From NCBI RefSeq assembly GCF_000331025.1, contig NC_020055.1, forward strand, positions 1,577,870 to 1,641,869: a stretch of DNA of 64,000 bases, read 5' to 3'. This DNA comes from Maridesulfovibrio hydrothermalis AM13 = DSM 14728. GTDB lineage: Bacteria; Desulfobacterota; Desulfovibrionia; Desulfovibrionales; Desulfovibrionaceae. Positions 34,884-44,788 of this stretch are shown here, piece after piece. Position 1 is the first letter of the stretch. Every line of letters starts with the position of its first letter. Below the pieces are notes generated by a model. That model saw nothing but the letters and a program-made list of their open reading frames with translations, did not search any database and was not told the origin of the DNA. A program made the position numbers and the translations under genes.

Positions 34884-36365
34884 ATGGATATAACAATACG
34901 CCGCCATGGCGATACCGTGATCGTAGGTATGGGGGAAAGGGTTGATGCTTATGGCGCAGGGGAGCTGGATAAGGCACTGGACAGGTTGCTTGCTGATGAA
35001 AAATTAGCTTGTATGGCTTTTGATATGAGTGAGGTGCGTTATATCAGCAGTGCCGGAATCCGTTCGATTGTGCGGACCCTGAAAAAATTGAAATCCAGAA
35101 ATGGCGCGTTGGCTTTGTCCGGCTTGCAGTCCTATTGCAGAAACGTGCTTGATACTGCCGGAATGACCCGTTCGTTAAATATTTTCAAAAACCGCAGTGA
35201 GGCAATGAATTTCCTTCAATCCGTGCATTGGGAGCGTCAGGCTCTTGATAATTGGGATCGTATGGAAAAAATGGATTCACCTATCGGGCATTTCCGCTTC
35301 ATTCCCGGAGAAAATACTCAGGCTGATGTTAAGGTTGTCGGCTCACTGGCTGATATCTATCATTCACGGGTAGATGAAACACGCATGTTTTCCCGTCGCT
35401 TTGACCAGACGGAATATTCCATCGGCGTGGGAGGTCTGGGCGAGGTTCCGGATGATTATATGAATGTGCTGGGTACGATGATCACGATAGGTGGAACTAT
35501 GGCCTGGTTGCCGACCGACGGGCATGATCTGGCTGATTTTCTGATTCCGCAAAATGATACCGGTTCAGTGATGATCAGAACTCCTTTCAATCTGGCGTTG
35601 TCCGGCGGATTTAATGAATATATAATGTTTGAGTCCTCCGAAGAAGGGGGGACTACACTTGATAAACTTTATCGGGGGCTTTTTTTGCTGGCCCGTAGAA
35701 GGCGCAGAGATTTTAAAGGTGTTATGGGAGTTGCCGCGTGGATGCAGACCAGTGAACTGCTTGCGGGGACTCTAATGAAATCGCCCATAAAAAAGTTTGC
35801 CCCTGAAAATAAACGTACTATCTACGATCCTGCTAATAGTGATGACTGGTTCAGGCGTGATGTGCTGCCCAGATATAGAGATGTCACCTGCCTGATTTGC
35901 GGGGTAGGGGTGGATCTTTCATGTGATTTATCTGTTTATGATCAGGCCGGTTTGTATGCTGCATTTTATATCGATCCGGCTACAGCCGGTGATAAAGGTC
36001 AGATTTTGAATAATCACGGGGCTGTTTTTGAACAGGTTGCCATGCCAGAGCGTATGGTTTGTCTTGATAAAGTGGTCAGGGAGGTTTCGGCTAAAGCTGA
36101 ATTCAAGGATATGCGTAAATTGCGGGATAAAACCCGTGTCACCCGTGCTTTTCTCGGGGTCAGCTATACTCAGAAGTTACTCCGCGATACTTCCGGCTGG
36201 CAGGGCATCGCCGGAGAAAGGCCGGTTAGCAGAAATGTGGCGGAAAGAAGATATAAGCAGGAAGCTGATTTTCCCAATGTCCCTGAAAAGAGAGAGGCGG
36301 AGCTGAATAAATTCAAACAATTTCTGGAAGCTCAGCAAGCCAAGTTGAGTGTAAAGAAGGATTAA
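34884..36365 (+). CDS. STAS domain fused to a large uncharacterised domain, 493 aa
   Basis: Residues 1-112 form a STAS domain of the anti-anti-sigma type (FDMSEVRYISSAGIRSIV, with the phosphorylatable Ser at about 55-56). The next 380 residues are soluble and rich in Gly/Asp motifs such as YSIGVGGLGEVPDDY near 173, MAWLPTDGHDLADFL near 200 and VTCLICGVGVDLSCDLS near 335; the C-terminus is a charged helix. I cannot place this region in a known family; a phosphatase-like role tied to the STAS switch is possible but unproved. The gene begins after a clear GGAG site and is not next to an anti-sigma factor or kinase. Confidence 0.75.
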   Translation: MDITIRRHGDTVIVGMGERVDAYGAGELDKALDRLLADEKLACMAFDMSEVRYISSAGIRSIVRTLKKLKSRNGALALSGLQSYCRNVLDTAGMTRSLNIFKNRSEAMNFLQSVHWERQALDNWDRMEKMDSPIGHFRFIPGENTQADVKVVGSLADIYHSRVDETRMFSRRFDQTEYSIGVGGLGEVPDDYMNVLGTMITIGGTMAWLPTDGHDLADFLIPQNDTGSVMIRTPFNLALSGGFNEYIMFESSEEGGTTLDKLYRGLFLLARRRRRDFKGVMGVAAWMQTSELLAGTLMKSPIKKFAPENKRTIYDPANSDDWFRRDVLPRYRDVTCLICGVGVDLSCDLSVYDQAGLYAAFYIDPATAGDKGQILNNHGAVFEQVAMPERMVCLDKVVREVSAKAEFKDMRKLRDKTRVTRAFLGVSYTQKLLRDTSGWQGIAGERPVSRNVAERRYKQEADFPNVPEKREAELNKFKQFLEAQQAKLSVKKD

Positions 36366-36492
36366 TTTTCGCGCTTTGAACGTAATATATCTTGTTCTGT
36401 TTTCAAATTTATAATTATACTATTTTTTAATACTTATTCGCGTAAATAATAAGTTGAGCATTTAATTTGCTGCAAAGTCCATAGGAGGGAAT

Positions 36493-37623
36493 ATGCGGCT
36501 TCATTTTTTATTATGTTTGTCATTTCTGGTTATGTTTTCGTCAACGGCTGCTGCCGGGGATAAAACTATTAAAGTCGGTGTGCTGTACAATCTTACTGGA
36601 AATATGGCTGCCATTGATCAGCCCGCATTGCACGGTATGGAACTGGCCAAGGATATCATTAATTCCGAAGGCGGGGTGCTTGGTAAAAAAATAAGCCTTG
36701 TCATTTCTGACTGCCGGTCAGATCTTGATTCGACTGTGATGGCTTCCGAAATACTGGCCGGTCAGGATGATGTTGCGGCTGTGATAGGTTTAAATGACAC
36801 TGATTATGTTATGGCGGCCGCCCCTGCGGTTACAGCCAGAAATATTGTGTTTATCACTTCCGGCGCGACCATGCAGAATCTGCCTTATATGTACGGTAAA
36901 TATTTTTTCATGGCGGCGTTCGGAGATAACATGCAGGCCAGAGCTGTGGCAAAATTCGCCAGACGCAGGTTGAATACCGAAAACTGTTTTGTGGGAACGG
37001 ATGTTTCAACTGAGTTCACTAAGACTCTGTCTAAGTATTTTAAACGCCGCTATCGCAAATACGGCGGAAAAATAATTGATGAAGTCTGGTATAATTCTGA
37101 TGCCAAGCAGTATCCTCTGCCGGGGACCGGTGAAGTTACACCTGATGTTCTTTTCATGTCTTCCACACCTGTGGATGCACCTAAGTACATTACTCAGGCC
37201 CGCAGTGCAGGGTATAACCAGCCGATTGTTTCCGGTGACGGGTTTGATACTCCGGGATTGCTGCAAATCCCCAATGAGTATGCACACTCTATATATTTTG
37301 CAACCCATGTTGCTCTCGATAATCCGGACCCTATGGTGCAGGAATTTGTGGACAGCTATGAGCGTATGTTTGAAGTAAAACCTAAATCAGGTTTTGCCGC
37401 ACTGGGCTATGATACGGTCATGCTTCTTGCCCATGCCATTAAAAAGGCAGGAAGTGCCGACTCCACTGCTATTAAAGATGCGCTTTCCGCTACAACAGAT
37501 TTTAAGGGGATCACCGGACATTTCAGCTATCCTGAAGGGGTGCGGGTTCCCATGAAAAGTGTTGATATAGTAAAATATTCAAATGGAACATTCACTTTTG
37601 TTGAACAGATATCTCCCAACTAA
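36493..37623 (+). CDS. ABC-type periplasmic amino acid binding protein (LivK-like), 376 aa
   Basis: A signal peptide (cleavage near TAAAGD) leads into a type 1 periplasmic binding fold: KVGVLYNLTGNMAAIDQPAL near residue 27, GMELAKDIINSEGGVLGKKI near 50, DVAAVIGLNDTDYVMAAAPAV near 90 and a C-terminal FSYPEGVRVPMKSVDIVKY. These fit the branched-chain amino acid/amide receptor group. AGGAGGG precedes the ATG. No permease or ATPase genes of an ABC system are adjacent, so it is an orphan receptor that may feed a transporter elsewhere or a signalling partner. Confidence 0.88.
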   Translation: MRLHFLLCLSFLVMFSSTAAAGDKTIKVGVLYNLTGNMAAIDQPALHGMELAKDIINSEGGVLGKKISLVISDCRSDLDSTVMASEILAGQDDVAAVIGLNDTDYVMAAAPAVTARNIVFITSGATMQNLPYMYGKYFFMAAFGDNMQARAVAKFARRRLNTENCFVGTDVSTEFTKTLSKYFKRRYRKYGGKIIDEVWYNSDAKQYPLPGTGEVTPDVLFMSSTPVDAPKYITQARSAGYNQPIVSGDGFDTPGLLQIPNEYAHSIYFATHVALDNPDPMVQEFVDSYERMFEVKPKSGFAALGYDTVMLLAHAIKKAGSADSTAIKDALSATTDFKGITGHFSYPEGVRVPMKSVDIVKYSNGTFTFVEQISPN

Positions 37624-37660
37624 ATTAACAGGCTTACTAAAAAAGGCTACGGAGAATTAA

Positions 37661-39166
37661 ATGGAATTTAATATAGTAGTTGAACCTGCCTCTGCATGGT
37701 CTGCGGATGCAGTCATATTTTTCGCTTTCAAGGATAAAGATGAATATCTGCCCGGATTTTCTTCGTGGATGGCATCAGATGCTGACTGGGTGGCAGGATC
37801 ACCTGCTTTAACAGACTTTTCCGGTGAACTGGGCAGCACTACAGTTATTTACGGTGCAGGCTCATCGATCCAGCGGGTGCTGCTGGTCGGGCTTGGAGCT
37901 GAAAAAGATTTCGGCGTGGAAGAATTTTCACAGGCTGTAGCTTCAGTTTTTCAGAAATGCAGGGAACTTAAATTTCGCATCATAGGTGTTCCGCTGCCTG
38001 CTTTTGACGGAATAGTTCTGGAAGACAGGCACGAGCATTTTGTGGTTTCCGCAATCAACGGACTTTATTCTTTTGACCGATTCAAAACTAAGAAGAATGA
38101 TAAAAATGAACTGCCGGAAACAGTACGTTTTTTTACCGAGGAAGAACCTACGGAGCATTTTTCAGAGGTAATTTTTAAAGGACAGGTTGTGGGGGGAGCA
38201 ACATCTTATGCCCGTGATCTTGTCAATTTGCCCCCCAATATTGCCACTCCGGTCTATCTTGCTGATGAAGCCAAGAAAATGGCCAAGAAGTATGGTTTTA
38301 AATTTAAAGCCATGAAGCGTAAAGAGATCATTGATAAAGGGATGGGAGCTTATGCTTCCGTTTTTCGGGGATCAGCCGATGAACCGCGTTTAATTACCCT
38401 CGAATATTGTCCTAAAGATATGGAAGGGCAGAAACCGCTGGTACTGGTCGGCAAGGGAGTTACTTTTGATACCGGAGGCATTTCCCTGAAACCTACCGGA
38501 GCTATCGAAGATATGAAATGCGATATGGCCGGCGCCGCAGCAATCTTTGGCTTTTTTCAGGCTCTGGGGGAGCTTAAACCTGATTTGCCTATTGTAGCTA
38601 TCCTGCCTTGTGCGGATAATATGCCAGATGCATCAGCCACCCGTCCGGGGGAGGTAGTGACATCTTTTTCCGGTAAGACGATTGAAATACTCAATACTGA
38701 TGCTGAAGGGCGTTTGCTGCTCTGCGATGCGCTTGCTTATTCCAGACAATTTGAGCCTGCTGCGATTATCGATTTAGCCACTCTTACCGGAGGCTGCATT
38801 ATTGCATTCGGCTGGAGCGTGGCTGCCCTCATGGATAATTCACCCAAGCTGGAAAATCTGATAATTGAGTCCGGCATGAGCGTCGGCGAAAGGTTCTGGC
38901 CAATGCCGCTCTGGGATATTTATAAGGAAGAGCTTAAAAGTGAAGTTGCAGATATCAAAAACATAGGGTCACGTGAAGGTATGACCATCCATGCCGGAAT
39001 GTTTCTCAAAGAGTTCGTACCAGAAGATGTTCCCTGGGCGCACCTTGATATAGCAGGTCCGGCATGGCGCAAGAAAAAAACTCAGGCAGGAACAGCTGGT
39101 GGATCAGGGTTCGGCGTGCGTACTCTTGTCGAAATTGCTACTCGCATTGATTTGGAAGATATGTAG
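37661..39166 (+). CDS. pepA: Leucyl aminopeptidase (M17), 501 aa
   Basis: Cytosolic hexameric metallo-aminopeptidase that removes N-terminal residues. The catalytic M17 domain (about residues 170-495) contains the metal and active-site motifs VGKGVTFDTGGISLKP near 270, MKCDMAGAAAI near 288 and the signature NTDAEGRLLL near 345. The N-terminal 165 residues form the regulatory/DNA-binding-like domain of PepA. GGAG precedes the ATG. The gene is 37 bases after the binding-protein gene and may share its transcript; a strong terminator lies at 39279. Confidence 0.95.
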   Translation: MEFNIVVEPASAWSADAVIFFAFKDKDEYLPGFSSWMASDADWVAGSPALTDFSGELGSTTVIYGAGSSIQRVLLVGLGAEKDFGVEEFSQAVASVFQKCRELKFRIIGVPLPAFDGIVLEDRHEHFVVSAINGLYSFDRFKTKKNDKNELPETVRFFTEEEPTEHFSEVIFKGQVVGGATSYARDLVNLPPNIATPVYLADEAKKMAKKYGFKFKAMKRKEIIDKGMGAYASVFRGSADEPRLITLEYCPKDMEGQKPLVLVGKGVTFDTGGISLKPTGAIEDMKCDMAGAAAIFGFFQALGELKPDLPIVAILPCADNMPDASATRPGEVVTSFSGKTIEILNTDAEGRLLLCDALAYSRQFEPAAIIDLATLTGGCIIAFGWSVAALMDNSPKLENLIIESGMSVGERFWPMPLWDIYKEELKSEVADIKNIGSREGMTIHAGMFLKEFVPEDVPWAHLDIAGPAWRKKKTQAGTAGGSGFGVRTLVEIATRIDLEDM

Positions 39167-39278
39167 TCTGGTATGGCCTTTCGGAGATCAGAGTTTTTTT
39201 AAAAAAAGCTCTCAGGATTCTCTAGAACTCTCAGCAATTTAAGCTGTTTTTCAGCTTTGAATAATTTGCCGCATAAGG

Positions 39279-39322
39279 AAAACGGGAAACTTTGTAATCA
39301 ATCAAAGTTTCCCGTTTTTTTT
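39279..39322 (+). terminator. Rho-independent terminator
   Basis: A sixteen-base stem (AAAACGGGAAACTTTG / CAAAGTTTCCCGTTTT) with an eight-base loop ends in a run of eight T. It lies 110 bases past pepA and upstream of the convergent asparaginase gene end. Confidence 0.9.
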
Positions 39323-39413
39323 GATACTGTTTCTAATGCAGCATTGGGCCGGAATGAAAAAAATGTCAGCGCATAGCACAGCCGGATTTGAAAAGATGCC
39401 GGCCGGAAGAGTT

Positions 39414-40424
39414 CTATACACTTTCCTCCGCAAAAATATCTTTAATCTGATTAATCCCGCAATGGCTGCCTATCAGCATTTGCAGCAGTATGGTTGCTTT
39501 GAGAGCTGAAAGCGCACCGGCGATGATTACGCCTTTTTGTTTGAGACTGGCAGCTCCTCCCTCGTAGGCGTAAATGGGCCATACTCCTCCTTCTACGCAA
39601 CGGGTGCACAGGACCACCGGTATTTCAGCTTCGATGCATTTTTCTATGCCTGAAACCAGTCCGGGGGGCGTATTTCCTGCTCCGAATCCTTCCAGCACTA
39701 TTCCCTTGGCTCCGGTTTCGATGAGCTTCTCCAGGATTGTTGAATCCATGCCGGGATGACAGCCGACCAGATGCACACCTGAGGCAATGCTTGTTACCGG
39801 AAAGTTCAGTCTGGGGCGTCTGCCGGGTTTGGCCCGGGTCAGGATTACTGATTCTCCGGCTATAAATCCGATTCTGCCTGTGTTTTGACCGATGAATGGG
39901 TCAACGTTCAGGGAACTGTATTTGATCGCGTTACGGGCCGAAAACAGTTTGTCAGCCATCTGGAGGATCACGTCTGTTCCTTCGGGCGGAGGCAGCAGGC
40001 AGACTCGAACAGCGTCCACCAGATTGCGGATGCCGTCATAACCGGACTCATTAAAATAGCGCATGGCTCCGGTTATGATAACGGGCTTGGGAGATTTGAC
40101 GGTCAGGTCGAGGGCGTATGCAGTTTCGGCCATGAGATCTGTTCCGTGCAGTATTACTGCGCCTAGAACTTGTTCTTCATCCAGATAGGCATCAATATCG
40201 CGGCCCAGTTTCAGCATTTTTTCCGGTGACATGTGCGGACTGGGTATATCGGACCATAGTACCGGCCGGATTTTGATGTTGTGACTGTCGGGGGTGGCTC
40301 CGGCAAGTAGTTTTGTGAAATTGTCATCTGGGACGACACCGCCGGCATCAGGCTTGTCGCTCATGCCGATTGTTCCGCCGGTGAAGATGAGGACGACCTC
40401 ACCTGAAATATTGGTTGAACCCAT
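39414..40424 (-). CDS. L-asparaginase-type amidohydrolase, 336 aa
   Basis: Asparaginase/glutaminase fold. The first catalytic threonine is in VLIFTGGTIGMS (about residue 16) and the second in VILHGTDLMAETAYAL near 93; the conserved Asp pair and KSPKPVIITGAMR follow. No signal peptide is present, so it should be the cytoplasmic type that converts asparagine to aspartate and ammonia. The C-terminal domain contains GIVLEGFGAGNTPPGL. The start is near a GGAGA-like site on the minus strand. Activity on other beta-amides cannot be excluded. Confidence 0.9.
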   Translation of the reverse strand: MGSTNISGEVVLIFTGGTIGMSDKPDAGGVVPDDNFTKLLAGATPDSHNIKIRPVLWSDIPSPHMSPEKMLKLGRDIDAYLDEEQVLGAVILHGTDLMAETAYALDLTVKSPKPVIITGAMRYFNESGYDGIRNLVDAVRVCLLPPPEGTDVILQMADKLFSARNAIKYSSLNVDPFIGQNTGRIGFIAGESVILTRAKPGRRPRLNFPVTSIASGVHLVGCHPGMDSTILEKLIETGAKGIVLEGFGAGNTPPGLVSGIEKCIEAEIPVVLCTRCVEGGVWPIYAYEGGAASLKQKGVIIAGALSALKATILLQMLIGSHCGINQIKDIFAEESV

Positions 40425-40602
40425 TTTTTATCTCCGCATAATGTGGACTTTGAGCCATCTGGTAACGCAGGTCGGCTTGATTGGCAACAAACGTTATGGG
40501 AGCGGAAGGAGGGAGGCAATGTTTTTTATCTGTTATTATGTGCTGCCTGTGCTATAGTTGAGGCCATCTATAGCTGTTTTTTGATGCGGAGGTTTTTTCA
40601 TT

Positions 40603-42579
40603 GTGGCAGTTTTTGAAAGGAATGTACTGCAAGCGATAGAATTTATGTCTCAACGCTGTCTCGGGATGGTTGTTGTGCTTGATGAAGGCAAAAGGGTTGT
40701 CTTTGTCGGCGGTGAAGATGCTAGAACAATTTCCAGATTGGTAACTGCCGGAGAATATTTTCCGGATTCTGATTTGGGCGGTAGAAACGGCTTTGAAGAA
40801 TTTGTCAATGCAGTAATTCATTCTGACACGCCATTTTTCAAAAGTTATAAAAGTGAAACTGACGGGGCCGGGGAGATTACATGGCAGGGTAACTATCTGG
40901 ATGAATCAGGTCTTGTTGTTTTAAAGGGGACGCTTTCGGCTTCCGGTTCAGAGTCAGAGCTTAGAGTCCTGCGGGATAAGGAGCGGATTCTTTCAACTCT
41001 GCTTAGTAATCTTCCGGGGATGGTCTACCGGTGTCAGAATGATGTTGAATGGACAATGGTTTTTGTAAGCGAAGGATGCTTTGACCTGACCGGTTATGAC
41101 GCCTCTTCACTTCTGAATAATCGCGAAGTGTCATTTGCTGATTTGATTTTGCCGGAATACAAGGCCCATGTGTGGGAGTGCGTGCAGGAGGCTGTGCAGG
41201 ATGGAGAACCTTTTGAAATTATATATAAAATACAAACTTTTTCCGGAGAAAAAAAATGGGTCTGGGAAAAAGGGACAGGAATTATTGAAGAAGATGAACT
41301 TGTAGCACTTGAAGGTTTTATTACTGATGTGACTCCGCTTATAGTTACCGAACAGGCTCTGCATCAAAGTGAAGAGCGGTTCAGACTGATGGCGGAGAAA
41401 ACCGGACAGATGGTTTATGATCTGGATTTGAAAACCAATGAAATATACTGGTCTGGTGCAGTGATGGAAATTGCAGGATGTTCGGAAGAGGAATTTCAAT
41501 CAGTCGATCTTGATGGGTGGGGGGAGCGGATTCATCCTGATGACAGGGCAAGGGTTCTTGCCACACTTGACAGTTGCATGCAGGAGGCTCGTTCATTTTT
41601 ATCGGTATACAGGTTCAGGCGTAAGGACGGTAGTTATCTTTATGTTGAAGATGAGGGGGATTTTCTACTTGATGCAAGCGGAAAACCTGTACGGATGGTC
41701 GGTGCTGTTAAGAATTATTCAGACAAGATGAAAGTTCAGGAACTCATGATCCAGTCTGAAAAAATGACTACTGTGGCCAGCCTTTCCGCCGGTATGGCTC
41801 ACGAGATAAATAATCCGCTGGGTATAATTTCTCAGTCTGCACAAAACATTGAACGCAGACTTTCCCCCGGATTTGATAAAAATGTTGATGTAGCTCAGAG
41901 CGTAGGGGTTTCTCTGGATGCCGTGAAAAGGTATTTGGATGAGCGTAAGATTACAATCATGCTGGAAGCGATCAAGGATGCAAGTTCCAGAGCGGCGCGT
42001 ATTATTATAAATATGCTTAACTTCAGCCGCAAGTCGGAAGAGAAAAAAGACTTTTGCTCTCTCAATGATATTGTAGACCGGGTGCTTGAAATGGCTGAAA
42101 CTGATTTTAGCTCTGAAAAAGAATATGATTTTAAAAAGATAAAAATAATCAGAGAATGTCAGCCGGATCTGCCTGATGTTCTGTGCTTTCAAGGTGAACT
42201 GGAGCAGGTGTTGTTTAACCTTGTCCGGAACGCTGCGCAGGCTATGAGTGCTGATGAGAATCAACAAAAAGATCCTGAAATTACTATCCGGATTAAGTGC
42301 AATGATGCCTACGTGATCATGGAAGTGGAAGATAATGGTCCGGGAATGGATTCCTATACCCGCAAAAAAGTTTTTGAGCCTTTTTTTACAACTAAATCTC
42401 AAGGCGTTGGAAGCGGGCTGGGGCTTTCAATTGTCTACTTCATTGTTACCCGTAATCATGGCGGCTCAATAACTCTTGAGTCCGAACCGGGGAAAGGGGT
42501 GAAGTTTATTATAAGTCTTCCCAGAGGGCCTGTAGCAGATCTCTATGTTCAGGGAGGAAGCTGTGAAGAGCAGGTTTGA
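40603..42579 (+). CDS. PAS-domain sensor histidine kinase, 658 aa
   Basis: The GTG at 40603 follows GGAGG at 40588-40592. In order: an N-terminal region of about 120 residues of unclear fold, two PAS domains (about 135-260 and 262-375; the first includes LPGMVYRCQNDVEW), then the kinase core. The phosphorylatable His is in AGMAHEINNPLGII near residue 400; the N-box is LVRNAAQAM, and the ATP-lid boxes are DNGPGMD and GSGLGLSIVYF. There is no membrane segment, so it is cytoplasmic. No response regulator gene is adjacent. The H-box group (with NNPLG) is the HisKA type common in sulfate reducers. Confidence 0.92.
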   Translation: MAVFERNVLQAIEFMSQRCLGMVVVLDEGKRVVFVGGEDARTISRLVTAGEYFPDSDLGGRNGFEEFVNAVIHSDTPFFKSYKSETDGAGEITWQGNYLDESGLVVLKGTLSASGSESELRVLRDKERILSTLLSNLPGMVYRCQNDVEWTMVFVSEGCFDLTGYDASSLLNNREVSFADLILPEYKAHVWECVQEAVQDGEPFEIIYKIQTFSGEKKWVWEKGTGIIEEDELVALEGFITDVTPLIVTEQALHQSEERFRLMAEKTGQMVYDLDLKTNEIYWSGAVMEIAGCSEEEFQSVDLDGWGERIHPDDRARVLATLDSCMQEARSFLSVYRFRRKDGSYLYVEDEGDFLLDASGKPVRMVGAVKNYSDKMKVQELMIQSEKMTTVASLSAGMAHEINNPLGIISQSAQNIERRLSPGFDKNVDVAQSVGVSLDAVKRYLDERKITIMLEAIKDASSRAARIIINMLNFSRKSEEKKDFCSLNDIVDRVLEMAETDFSSEKEYDFKKIKIIRECQPDLPDVLCFQGELEQVLFNLVRNAAQAMSADENQQKDPEITIRIKCNDAYVIMEVEDNGPGMDSYTRKKVFEPFFTTKSQGVGSGLGLSIVYFIVTRNHGGSITLESEPGKGVKFIISLPRGPVADLYVQGGSCEEQV

Positions 42580-42596
42580 TTCACCTTATTTGATTT

Positions 42597-42643
42597 AAAA
42601 GAAAGGGCCTTTTCGAAAATGATTTCGAAAGGCCCTTTCCGGT
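42597..42643. terminator. Bidirectional terminator between convergent genes
   Basis: A long near-perfect stem (GAAAGGGCC...TTTCGAAA paired with TTTCGAAAGGCCCTTTC, 42601-42639) lies between the histidine kinase stop (42579) and the typA stop (42661), which converge. The flanks are A- and T-rich. Confidence 0.85.
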
Positions 42644-42660
42644 TTTATGACGAGGGGTAT

Positions 42661-44502
42661 TTATTTTTTGCCTTTGAGCTGCTTGCCGCGGGCCATGTGG
42701 CGTTTGGTGCAGGACAGTTCAATTTTACGCAGGCGGATGGATTCAGGGGTTACCTCGATAAGCTCATCGTCGCGAATAAAGTGCATGGCTCTTTCCAGAG
42801 TCATGGGACGGGTGGGAGTGAGGATGACAGCTTCATCTTTACCGGATGCGCGCATGTTGGAGAGTTTTTTCTCTTTGCTGGGGTTGATGTTGATATCATT
42901 ATCCCGGTTGTGCTCTCCGACAATCATTCCTTCATAAATAGGGTCGCCGGGCTTTACGAAAAGCTCACCGCGCGGCTCAAGGTTGAAGATTGCGTATGCC
43001 ACGGCTTTACCGGCGCGGTCAGCAACCAGAGATCCTGTGTAACGGGAAGGAAAATCTCCGCGGTATTCACCGTAACCGGCGAAAAGGGAGTTCATGATTC
43101 CGGTTCCCTTGGTGTCTGTGAGGAATTCATCACGGTAGCCGATCAGGGAGCGTGAAGGTGCGGAAAATTCCATGCGCACACGGCCCTTGCCGTTATTCAC
43201 GAGATTGGTCATCTTGGCTTTGCGGGAGGACAGTTTTTCAGTGACAACTCCGAGGAAGGTCTCCTCACAGTCAATGAAAATTTGTTCCAGAGGTTCAAGA
43301 GTTTTACCGTTTTCTTTTTTGAAAATTACTTCAGGTCTGCCGACTGAAAGTTCAAAACCTTCACGGCGCATGGTTTCAATAAGGATAGCAAGCTGGAATT
43401 CGCCGCGCCCTTTAACTATGAAACTGTCTCTTTCTGCGCTTTCTTCGATTTTTACAGCAACGTTGAGCAGTGTTTCTTTGTTGAGTCTTTCACGAATTTT
43501 GGAAGACTGAACAAGCTTGCCTTCAAGACCTGCCATAGGGGAGGTATTGATGGAGAAGCGCATGGAAACGGTAGGTTCGTCAACTGTGATTCTGGGCAGA
43601 GCCTTGGGTGCTTCTTTGGTGCAGATGGTGTCACCGATGGTAACTTCTTCAATTCCGGAAACAACAACGATGTCACCGGGATTTGCGATATCTGTTTCAC
43701 AGAAGCTGGGGCCGTCGTAGCTCTGGATTTTGGTCAGACGCAATGGAACGTTTTCGCCCTTATCGTTGATACAGACCAGAGGCTCATTCTGCTTGGCAGA
43801 GCCGTGGATTACTTTACCGATAGCAAGGCGGCCGAGGTAGTCGGAGTAGCCGAGATCGGAAACCAGCATCTGAAAAGGCTCGGTTTCGCTGTAAGCCGGA
43901 CCGGGAACCTGATCGATGACCATGTCCATGAGGGGGTGCAGGTTTTCGCCTTTTTCTTCAAGGGTTTCCTGAGCAATACCGTCACGGCCGATGGCGTAGA
44001 GCAGGGGAAATTCAAGCTGTTCTTCGGTTGCATCAAGGTCGATAAACAGGTCATAGACTTCGTCCAGAACTTCATCAGGACGGGCATCGGAACGGTCAAT
44101 CTTATTGACGACAACAATGATTTTGAGACCGGCTTCGAGAGCTTTTTTCAGGACAAAACGGGTCTGGGGGAGAGGGCCTTCAGAGGCATCGACGAGCAGG
44201 ATTGCACCGTCTGCCATGCTAAGAGAGCGTTCCACTTCTCCGCCGAAGTCGGCGTGACCGGGGGTATCAATGATATTAATCTTTACACCCTTCCAGTCCA
44301 CAGCACAGTTTTTGGCGGCAATGGTGATGCCTCTTTCGCGTTCAAGGTCCATGCTGTCCATGAGGCGGTCATCTACTTCCTGCCCTTCACGGAACAGTCC
44401 GCTTTGCTTGAACATGCCGTCAACCAAGGTTGTTTTACCGTGGTCAACGTGTGCTATGATTGCTATATTTCTGATTTTTTCATTACTTGTGAGCTGGGTC
44501 AC
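42661..44502 (-). CDS. typA: TypA/BipA ribosome-associated GTPase, 613 aa
   Basis: Translational GTPase of the EF-G superfamily that binds ribosomes and affects 50S assembly and stress adaptation. The GTG at 44502 follows GGAGGA and gives the conserved start ([20 protein letters not shown]). Nucleotide motifs: [10 protein letters not shown] (G1), [11 protein letters not shown] (G3) and [10 protein letters not shown] (G4). An EF-Tu-like domain II and the TypA-specific C-terminal domain ([18 protein letters not shown], then GTGIMNSLF) follow. Length matches family members. The gene stands alone, divergent from thyX. Confidence 0.96.
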   Translation of the reverse strand: MTQLTSNEKIRNIAIIAHVDHGKTTLVDGMFKQSGLFREGQEVDDRLMDSMDLERERGITIAAKNCAVDWKGVKINIIDTPGHADFGGEVERSLSMADGAILLVDASEGPLPQTRFVLKKALEAGLKIIVVVNKIDRSDARPDEVLDEVYDLFIDLDATEEQLEFPLLYAIGRDGIAQETLEEKGENLHPLMDMVIDQVPGPAYSETEPFQMLVSDLGYSDYLGRLAIGKVIHGSAKQNEPLVCINDKGENVPLRLTKIQSYDGPSFCETDIANPGDIVVVSGIEEVTIGDTICTKEAPKALPRITVDEPTVSMRFSINTSPMAGLEGKLVQSSKIRERLNKETLLNVAVKIEESAERDSFIVKGRGEFQLAILIETMRREGFELSVGRPEVIFKKENGKTLEPLEQIFIDCEETFLGVVTEKLSSRKAKMTNLVNNGKGRVRMEFSAPSRSLIGYRDEFLTDTKGTGIMNSLFAGYGEYRGDFPSRYTGSLVADRAGKAVAYAIFNLEPRGELFVKPGDPIYEGMIVGEHNRDNDININPSKEKKLSNMRASGKDEAVILTPTRPMTLERAMHFIRDDELIEVTPESIRLRKIELSCTKRHMARGKQLKGKK

Positions 44503-44788
44503 GGATTCCTCCGGCGCATGAGATAAGCCGACATTACTTCCCGGGCATGCGGAGGGCAATGTCAAGTGACAGTATCAACATCTCAGCGGCTGGTTAAATT
44601 AGAGATAAGGTGACGTTAGTTAGGGTATATTACTGCAACTGGCAAGAGAAAAGATGCATTTAAAAGTGACATATTGGTAACGCTTTGTTTTTTTTATTTA
44701 TAAATTGCATTCATTAAGTATGGGGTATATCAAGTTGCGCCCTTGTATGAATTACTTTATGAAAGTCGCATAAATTGAAGGAGCGCAT

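Noticed and set aside
43804..44526. Forward open frame of about 240 codons opposite typA
   Set aside because: Produced by codon bias of typA; no homologue features.
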